Shown here one piece after another: positions 14,974 through 20,159 of a stretch of DNA of 20,159 nucleotides. Origin of the DNA: JACMNW01 sp031402355 (GTDB lineage Bacteria; Pseudomonadota; Alphaproteobacteria; Rhodobacterales; Rhodobacteraceae). Positions within the stretch are counted from its first letter, which is position 1. Every line of letters starts with the position of its first letter. The stretch lies in contig JANNSG010000122.1 in assembly GCA_031402355.1 (NCBI GenBank), forward strand, positions 1 to 20,159, given 5' to 3'. Under the pieces are notes generated by a model that saw only the letters and a program-made list of their open reading frames with translations, made no database searches and was not told where the DNA came from. The position numbers and the translations under genes are program-made.

Positions 14974-16047
14974 ATGCCAAAGCCGCCCATAAGGCCAGAA
15001 CCGCCCGCCCAGCCAAGGTCGCTGACCATGAAGGACGTCGCTTTGGCGGCGGGCGTATCGGTGATGACTGTCAGCCGTGCTTTCAAACACGACGGATCGG
15101 TCAGCGCCGATACCCGAAACCGCATCCGTCAGACTGCCGATGAAATGGGGTATGTCTTCGACACTATGGCGGCAAACCTGCGCTCGCAACGCTCTGGCTT
15201 TATCGCGATGACCATTCCCTCGATCAACAATGCCAACTTCGCCGACACGGCCGGCGGCCTGTCCGAGCGCCTTGCAACTGCCGGCCTGCAGCTTCTGCTG
15301 GGCTACACAAATTACGATATTTTGCAAGAAGAACAACTTGTTGAGCAACTTCTGCGACGCCGACCCGAAGCGATTGTCGTTACCGGTGGGCGCCATACCA
15401 ACCGGACCCGGCATCTGCTGTCAAAGGCGGGCATTCCGGTGATCGAAACCTGGGACCTTCCCGCAGTTCCGGTCGGTCATGTCGTGGGATTTTCAAATGC
15501 GGCCACGATTCAGGCCTTGGTTGATCATCTGATCGCGCAGGGCTTTGCGCGTCTGGCCTTCATTGGCGGTGACGCGGACGGTGACACGCGCGGTGCTGAC
15601 CGGCGGCTCGGCTTCATTGCGGCGATGCATCGTCACGGGCTTGACGCAAGCCGCCTGATAGGCGCTGGCCAGCCGCCAATATCCATGCGCGAAGGGGCGC
15701 AGGCGATGGGCAGGCTGCTTGATACGCTGCCCGATACCGATGCCGTGATCTGCGTGTCGGATCTGTCGGCGTTCGGCGCCTTGACCGAATGCCTTCGGCG
15801 CGGCGTCAAAGTGCCGGACCAGATCGCTATTGCGGGCTTTGGTGCCTATGAAATATCGGCCGTTTCAGTGCCGACGATCACCACCGTCAACCCGTTTCCC
15901 CGCGACATCGGGCAACAAACTGCGGATCTGATCATAAAATTGCTGTCGCAAAACCAGCCTTTCACCGGCCCGACACTGATCGAGATCAAGCCGCAACTGA
16001 CGCTGGGCCAATCCACGGCAAAGATAGCCCGGTCAGGATTTGTCTGA
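14974..16047 (+). CDS. Second LacI-family regulator, GntR-like
   Basis: A 357-residue regulator with a proline-rich N-terminal tail (MPKPPIRPEPPAQPRS), then a LacI helix-turn-helix (MKDVALAAGVSVMTVSRAFK, 19-38), a hinge ending in MAANLRSQRSG, and a sugar-sensor domain. The sensor has IPVIETWDLP and VGHVVGFSNAATIQALVDHL, again the GntR/IdnR pattern, and AIAGFGAYEIS near the C-terminus. It differs clearly from the regulator at 11415, so it is not a recent duplicate. The ATG at 14974 has a poor ribosome site and lies next to operator-like O4. The ATG at 15028 has AAGG nine bases upstream and would give 339 residues starting at the helix-turn-helix, a real alternative. Two sensors may respond to gluconate and idonate separately; that is inference. 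Confidence 0.9.
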   Translation: MPKPPIRPEPPAQPRSLTMKDVALAAGVSVMTVSRAFKHDGSVSADTRNRIRQTADEMGYVFDTMAANLRSQRSGFIAMTIPSINNANFADTAGGLSERLATAGLQLLLGYTNYDILQEEQLVEQLLRRRPEAIVVTGGRHTNRTRHLLSKAGIPVIETWDLPAVPVGHVVGFSNAATIQALVDHLIAQGFARLAFIGGDADGDTRGADRRLGFIAAMHRHGLDASRLIGAGQPPISMREGAQAMGRLLDTLPDTDAVICVSDLSAFGALTECLRRGVKVPDQIAIAGFGAYEISAVSVPTITTVNPFPRDIGQQTADLIIKLLSQNQPFTGPTLIEIKPQLTLGQSTAKIARSGFV

Positions 16048-16088
16048 CACAAGACCCGGCATCTTGGCGTCCGTCACTGGCAATTGCG

Positions 16089-16120
16089 CCTTTCTGCGGA
16101 TCGTTTGACCAACAGAAAGG
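16089..16120. terminator. Stem-loop between convergent lacI-type gene and epmA
   Basis: A perfect 8-bp stem CCTTTCTG (16089-16096) / CAGAAAGG (16113-16120) with a 16-base loop, in the 81-base gap between two convergent stop codons. No strong T-run. It may act in both directions. Confidence 0.45.
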
Positions 16121-16128
16121 TGCTGGCT

Positions 16129-17184
16129 TCAAGTAACCGGTGTCCAGATAACATCATCAATACGCGGGGCACCCGTGGCCAGCATCACCATTCGGTCAAA
16201 CCCAAGGGCTATTCCGCTGGCCGCTGGCATCAGGGCCAGTGATGCCAGAAAGTCTTCGTCAAGCGGATAGCGCTCACCGTAAATGCGCGCCTTTTCATCC
16301 ATTTCTTGCATGAAGCGGCGCCGTTGTTCATCCGGATTGGTCAATTCGCCAAAACCATTCGCAAGCTCTACTCCGCAGGCGTAAACCTCAAACCGTTCGG
16401 CCACCCGCGGATCGTCGGCCACCGGGCGGGCGAGGGCCGCTTCTGCTACCGGATAGCGGTCCAGAATCGTCATCCGGCCCAGCCCAAGCTGTGGCTCGAC
16501 CCGTTCCACCAACACCCGGCTCAGCATATCGGACCAGTTATCGTTTTGGCCCCAAGCGATGCCCACCGCGTCGAGGGCACCGGCAAGGGCCGCCCTGTCG
16601 GTTGATCCGTCCGCTGCAATTGTCGCCAGCAGATCAACACCCGCATAGCGCTGGAAAGCCTCGCTAACACTCAGCCGTTCGAACGGGGCGAACGGATCAC
16701 ACGTCCGGTCCCGAAACCGCAACGCCGTGGCTCCCGCCGCCTGTGCCGCAAGACGCAGCATCGCTGCACAATCATCCATCAGCCGGTCATAAGTCTCGCC
16801 CACCCGGTACCATTCCAGCATGGTGAATTCCGGGCTGTGCAAAGGCCCGCGTTCCCGGTTCCGCCAGACATGCACGAAGGATGCAATCCGCGTCTCGCCC
16901 GCCGACAGCAGCTTTTTCATCGCAAATTCCGGCGAGGTATGCAGATACATCTGCCGAGCGATGCCATCAATGCCGATCGCCTGGGTGGCAAAACCGTGCA
17001 GATGCGCCTCATTTCCGGGCGATATCTGCAAGGCGGCGGGATCAACTTCGATGAAGTCCTCATCTGCAAGATAAGACCGCAAAGCCGCAAGAACCCGGTT
17101 GCGTGTCAAAAGCAATGGGCGGCGGTCGGCATGAAAGGCGGGCGTCCACCAGGGCGTGGCTGGGTCGATCAGGGGCAAAGGCAT
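16129..17184 (-). CDS. epmA: EF-P--(beta-)lysine ligase EpmA (PoxA/GenX)
   Basis: A 351-residue class II lysyl-tRNA-synthetase-like protein without the anticodon domain, which attaches lysine or beta-lysine to the conserved Lys of EF-P. Visible are the YLHTSPEFAMKKLLSAG block (80-96), motif 2 in FVHVWRNRERGPLHSPEFTMLEWYR (103-127), the RVAERFEVYACGVELANGFGEL stretch, and motif 3 in GIALGFDRMVMLA near the C-terminus. The ATG at 17184 (MPLPLIDPATPWW) best matches EpmA length. In-frame codons at 17217 and 17271 would add 11 or 29 residues, intruding on the shared upstream region with efp; all ribosome sites are weak. It is divergent from efp, its own substrate, 104 bases away. EpmB (lysine 2,3-aminomutase) is not in the window. 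Confidence 0.93.
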   Translation of the reverse strand: MPLPLIDPATPWWTPAFHADRRPLLLTRNRVLAALRSYLADEDFIEVDPAALQISPGNEAHLHGFATQAIGIDGIARQMYLHTSPEFAMKKLLSAGETRIASFVHVWRNRERGPLHSPEFTMLEWYRVGETYDRLMDDCAAMLRLAAQAAGATALRFRDRTCDPFAPFERLSVSEAFQRYAGVDLLATIAADGSTDRAALAGALDAVGIAWGQNDNWSDMLSRVLVERVEPQLGLGRMTILDRYPVAEAALARPVADDPRVAERFEVYACGVELANGFGELTNPDEQRRRFMQEMDEKARIYGERYPLDEDFLASLALMPAASGIALGFDRMVMLATGAPRIDDVIWTPVT

Positions 17185-17288
17185 GGTATTGCGGCTTTCG
17201 GCTGGAGATTTCCACATAGATAGTCTAACGCGGTCCGCAACGATGCGCCTGTTTGTTGGGCGCTTGGACATATCACAAGGAAGCTTCC

Positions 17289-17855
17289 GTGAAAGTTATC
17301 GCGTCCAGCCTGCGCAAGGGCAATGTTGTCGAACTTGATGGCCGGCTCTACGTCGTCCTGACGGCCGAGAATTTTCACCCCGGCAAAGGCACGCCGACCA
17401 CGCAAATCGACATGCGGCGCATTTCGGACGGCGTCAAGGTATCCGAGCGCTGGCGCACCACCGAACAGGTTGAACGCGCGCAGATTGATGACCGGGACTA
17501 TGATTTTCTCTATGAAGATGGCGAAGGCTATCATTTCATGGAACCCAATACCTACGAACAACTGGCCGTCTCGGCGGATGTTGTCGGCGATCAGAAGGTG
17601 TTTCTGGTTGACGGAATTCGCGTATCTCTGAAAACCCATCAGGGGACGGCGATTGCGATTGAACTGCCGCTTCGGGTGACGGTTGAGATTGCGGAAACCG
17701 AACCTGTGATGAAAGGTCAGACTGCGTCGTCGTCTTACAAGCCTGCGATTCTGTCAAACGGGCTGCGGGTGATGGTGCCCGGCCATATCAGTGCTGGCAC
17801 GAAAATCGTGATTTCAACCGAAGACAACGCCTATCTGGAACGCGCCAAGACGTGA
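17289..17855 (+). CDS. efp: Translation elongation factor P
   Basis: A 188-residue factor that relieves ribosome stalling at polyproline. The three-domain length is standard. Domain I has the modification loop HPGKGTPTTQIDMRR (30-44) with Lys33 at the modified position; the middle domain has YDFLYEDGEGYHFME; and the C-terminus ends GTKIVISTEDNAYLERAKT, the conserved OB-fold end. The start is GTG at 17289, preceded by AAGGAAG, and gives the conserved N-terminus MKVIASSLRKGNVVELDG. An upstream in-frame codon at 17253 would add 12 unlike residues. Presence of Lys33 and of EpmA next door predicts lysylation rather than rhamnosylation. Confidence 0.97.
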   Translation: MKVIASSLRKGNVVELDGRLYVVLTAENFHPGKGTPTTQIDMRRISDGVKVSERWRTTEQVERAQIDDRDYDFLYEDGEGYHFMEPNTYEQLAVSADVVGDQKVFLVDGIRVSLKTHQGTAIAIELPLRVTVEIAETEPVMKGQTASSSYKPAILSNGLRVMVPGHISAGTKIVISTEDNAYLERAKT

Positions 17856-18124
17856 CCGGGTAACGCGTGTGTTACGTCTCTTAAGTTATTGTAATTGTTC
17901 AGTATGTGTAATTTTGGTAACGAAATTTTAATCTGTCACACGGCCAGCGTCATGCTGATGGTTTGCATGATGCGGTGGGTTTCAGGCGGCATTTTCAGCA
18001 AACGCAAGGCGGGTGAAAAAGACGTCTTACTTTCGCACATCCATAACCAAGTTTTTGGTTTCCATTCGGTTTGCACCCACCCTGCGGCTGCAGCAACACC
18101 TCTGACTCATCGATCACAAACCTT
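17856..18124. other. Gene-free gap between efp and the FAD oxidase
   Basis: 269 bases with no convincing gene. It holds a small GTAAC/GTTAC hairpin right after the efp stop (17860-17875), a longer hairpin with 9-bp arms GCGTCATGC (17947-17955) / GCATGATGC (17965-17973, one G-T pair), and an AT-rich AACCAA/TTGGTT hairpin (18045-18060) that could end the minus-strand oxidase transcript. It is noticeably more AT-rich at 17880-17935. Confidence 0.4.
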
Positions 18125-19495
18125 TCAAGGCGCGATGTTCTGGTTCACCCTGAACAGATTGTCGGGGTCGTAGTGGCGCTTGATTTTCACCAACCGGTCG
18201 TAATTGGTGCCGTAATTGGCGCGCACGCGGGTTGCGTCGTCATCATCCATGAAGTTGACGTAGCCGCCGACCTCGGAATGCGGGGCTACGGCATCGGAAT
18301 AACCGCGCACCCATTTTGTGTTGGCGGCATCATCTGCGGGGTTTTCTGACGCGGCAAGGATGACCATCGAAAAGTTGGCGTCGCGATGGCCAAAAGCGGT
18401 GGCATCGGGGGCGACCTGGTGGCAAGCGCCGTTGATCGGGTAAAGGTGCATGGTTGAGCTGGCATTAGGCGCATTCGGGCCGTGTTGGACATGGGCCGCA
18501 ATCGCCTTATCCGTCAATTCCTTGACAAAATTGCCTTTCCAATACTGCCGGATTCCCGGTGGGAAAAGCCCGTCAAAGGCCCCGTTGATCGCCGGATAGG
18601 GGATTGGCCCGACCATTTCTGCCTTTACTTCGGCCACGTCATGGAAGGCCTTGAACTGACGTTCGCCCTGCGCCGGATCGCCGGACCAGCAGGCGACGAT
18701 GGCCATGAACATATCGCCATGCCGGTTTTCGGGAATAAATGGCAAAGGCGGCGCGATTTGGAATGCGGGGAACGCGCCCATCTGTTCGGGGGCGACTTTG
18801 ATATAATCACGGTAGAACTGCAGGACATTTGCAGCCTCGCTGACCTCATAAAACATAGGTCCCCAATAGACGGTTTTGACGGGTTGCAGTTTGTATTCCA
18901 GCGTCGTGCAGACGCCGAAATTGCCGCCACCGCCACGAATGGCCCAGAACAGATCCGGGTTTTCAGTCTCAGACGCGATTTGGAATTTGCCATCGGCGGT
19001 TACAACATCGGCAGACACCAGATTATCCAATGAAAGCCCGTGTCCGCGCGTGAGGTAGCCGATACCGCCGCCGAGTGTTAGCCCGGCAACCCCGGTGGTC
19101 GAGATGATGCCGCCCGTTGTGGCCAAGCCAAACGCGCTGGTGGCGGCGTTGAAATCGCCCCAAGTGGCACCGCCATCAGCGCGGGCAGTTTTGCCATTTG
19201 GGTTCACCCGGACGCTGCGCATTCTTAGAAAGTCGACGACAACACCGCCATCATTGGTGCCAAAGCCGGGGCCAGAGTGGCCGCCGCCCCTGACCGACAG
19301 CTTTTGGCCGTTGTCTTTGGCATAGTTGACGGTTGTGATGACGTCGCCCGCGTTCATTACACGCACAATCACCGCTGGGCGTTTGTCGATCATGCCATTA
19401 TTGACAGCGCGGGCGGTTTCATACTCGGCGTCGCCCTGAACAATCACTTCCCCCCGTACCAATTCACGGAGTTCGTTTGGTGTCTTAACACTCAT
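18125..19495 (-). CDS. FAD-linked oxidase with BBE (berberine-bridge) domain
   Basis: A 456-residue flavoprotein. The FAD_binding_4 (PCMH) domain has RGGGHSGPGFGTNDGGVVVD (about 69-88), where the His of GGGHS is the usual covalent FAD attachment site. GGIISTTGVAGLTLGGGIGYLTRGHGLSLDNLV follows, then DLFWAIRGGGGNFG. The C-terminal BBE segment is NYGTNYDRLVKIKRHYDPDNLFRVNQNI. The region where bicovalent oxidases carry the second (cysteinyl) FAD link has no Cys here, so single attachment is predicted. No signal peptide is seen, so it is likely cytoplasmic. The ATG at 19495 follows CAGGAGGATGAC, a strong site; an in-frame codon at 19576 is rejected. Substrate unknown: relatives oxidise sugars, alkaloids or other alcohols. 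It stands alone, with no partner gene on either side. Confidence 0.92.
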   Translation of the reverse strand: MSVKTPNELRELVRGEVIVQGDAEYETARAVNNGMIDKRPAVIVRVMNAGDVITTVNYAKDNGQKLSVRGGGHSGPGFGTNDGGVVVDFLRMRSVRVNPNGKTARADGGATWGDFNAATSAFGLATTGGIISTTGVAGLTLGGGIGYLTRGHGLSLDNLVSADVVTADGKFQIASETENPDLFWAIRGGGGNFGVCTTLEYKLQPVKTVYWGPMFYEVSEAANVLQFYRDYIKVAPEQMGAFPAFQIAPPLPFIPENRHGDMFMAIVACWSGDPAQGERQFKAFHDVAEVKAEMVGPIPYPAINGAFDGLFPPGIRQYWKGNFVKELTDKAIAAHVQHGPNAPNASSTMHLYPINGACHQVAPDATAFGHRDANFSMVILAASENPADDAANTKWVRGYSDAVAPHSEVGGYVNFMDDDDATRVRANYGTNYDRLVKIKRHYDPDNLFRVNQNIAP

Positions 19496-19766
19496 GTCAT
19501 CCTCCTGATTTGCGTTTGGTAGACTGTCGATCAGGGGCATTTTGTGCAACGTCCGCAGGTCGGCAGATGGCCACAAACAGGGCGCGACAAAGGCATTAAA
19601 CGCAAGAAACGCTTACGAGTCTGTGTCCAAGCACGAAGATTAACACATTTTTGTGAAGAACGATAATCCCAACGATGCATTCGGAAACCGCGTCAAAGGA
19701 GAGGCGAAACCCGTTTTGAATTGATCACGCATCCAAGGGGCGTTGGTCTCTTAGAAATGTCCCGCT
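19496..19766. other. Gene-free gap upstream of the FAD oxidase
   Basis: 271 bases without a believable gene. It should hold the promoter of the oxidase gene. A CACATTTTTGTG inverted repeat is present at about 19645-19656, and a weak hairpin (CCCGC 19761-19765 / GCGGG 19778-19782) overlaps the phosphatase stop. Nothing else was recognised. Confidence 0.4.
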
Positions 19767-20159
19767 TTAAGTAGAGGGCGGGCCAAACCGTGCCAGCATC
19801 CGTTCCTTGATCTGATCGCGGGCTTGGCGGTAGGCGGAGAGTTTCGCATCGCGGCCGTCGCCCAGCCCCGTGGGGTCGAGGATCGGCCAGTAGACCACTT
19901 CGAGGTGGTGGTAGCGGGTCAGTTCAAGCGCCATGCGCTGGCTGGCAGGCGACAGGGCGACGATGAGGTCGAACTGGCTGAGATCATCGCCCCATTCCTG
20001 CATTTCGTCGAAACTGCGGCTGCGGTGGCGGGCCAGTTCGATGCCAAGTTCGCGGCAAACGGCGATGGAAAAGCCGTCAATCTCCATGTCGTTATGCACG
20101 CCAGCCGACTGCACATAAGCGCGCTGGCCGTACATTTGTTTCATCAGCCCTTCGGCCAT
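19767..20159 (-). CDS. Low-molecular-weight phosphatase family protein, 5' end cut
   Basis: 130 residues are visible and the gene continues past the right edge. The visible part begins MAEGLMKQMYG, which in this family directly follows the P-loop (CxxxxxRSP), so the catalytic Cys and about 20 residues lie outside the window and the ATG at the edge is internal. Family features are VQSAGVHNDMEIDG, LARHRSRSFDEM, FDLIVALSPASQRMALE, and the Asp loop in VVYWPILDPTG, which supplies the general acid. The family comprises arsenate reductase/protein-tyrosine-phosphatase-like enzymes; the Rhodobacterales members form a conserved group of unknown substrate. Activity cannot be judged without the P-loop. 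Confidence 0.9.
   Translation of the reverse strand: MAEGLMKQMYGQRAYVQSAGVHNDMEIDGFSIAVCRELGIELARHRSRSFDEMQEWGDDLSQFDLIVALSPASQRMALELTRYHHLEVVYWPILDPTGLGDGRDAKLSAYRQARDQIKERMLARFGPPST

Noticed and set aside
14822..15016. Minus-strand 64-codon frame between gntK and the second regulator
   Set aside because: A hydrophobic start was tempting, but it overlaps both neighbours in antisense, lacks a ribosome site and matches nothing I know.
17895..18173. Plus-strand 92-codon frame after efp
   Set aside because: Odd composition rich in Met, Cys and Trp, no ribosome site, and its end overlaps the FAD oxidase gene in antisense.
18482..19033. Long plus-strand frame opposite the FAD oxidase
   Set aside because: Shadow of the oxidase on the other strand; the oxidase motifs are unambiguous.

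Overview
The window looks like a chromosomal segment of an alphaproteobacterium of the Rhodobacteraceae (Roseobacter group). The grounds are GC-rich, codon-biased coding sequence, an alphaproteobacterial-type MetRS and EF-P/EpmA pair, a DUF1513/imelysin/di-heme oxidoreductase cluster and a low-molecular-weight phosphatase of the kind seen in that family. The genus cannot be fixed from sequence alone. No rRNA, tRNA, CRISPR array, transposase or prophage gene was seen.

Layout. (1) Positions 1-2347: a cysteine-rich lipoprotein that runs off the left edge on the minus strand, divergent from metG (methionyl-tRNA synthetase). (2) 2400-7640: a compact five-gene plus-strand unit: hemP, an imelysin/IrpA-type periplasmic protein, a di-heme c-type oxidoreductase, a second shorter imelysin-like protein, and a Tat-exported DUF1513 protein. 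A TGA-N9-TCG site resembling the alphaproteobacterial iron (IRO/RirA) box lies upstream of hemP. The unit is best read as an iron-responsive envelope system, probably for iron acquisition or handling; its biochemical activity is not known. (3) 7661-16047: a sugar-acid catabolic locus. A CUT2 (ribose-type) ABC transporter (ATPase, permease, binding protein) is divergent from a GntR/IdnR-like LacI-family regulator. Next come a Zn-dependent L-idonate 5-dehydrogenase-like enzyme, divergent from an SDR of the gluconate 5-dehydrogenase type, then gluconokinase and a second GntR-like LacI regulator. Related near-palindromes (consensus about GTTAYCGNTAAC) occur in all three control regions, which ties the locus into one regulon. 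The predicted route is uptake of L-idonate, 5-keto-gluconate or gluconate by the ABC transporter, oxidation of idonate to 5-ketogluconate, reduction to D-gluconate, phosphorylation to 6-phosphogluconate, then the Entner-Doudoroff or pentose-phosphate routes outside the window. (4) 16129-17855: epmA and efp, divergent: EF-P and the enzyme that lysylates it. (5) 18125-20159: a BBE-type FAD-linked oxidase, and at the right edge the 3' part of a low-molecular-weight phosphatase.

Most of this is conventional. The items best worth a second look are the five-gene hemP/imelysin/di-heme unit with its candidate iron box, the idonate/gluconate regulon with a shared operator and an ABC transporter instead of a GntP-type permease, the asymmetric ABC ATPase, and the edge-truncated Cys-rich lipoprotein.
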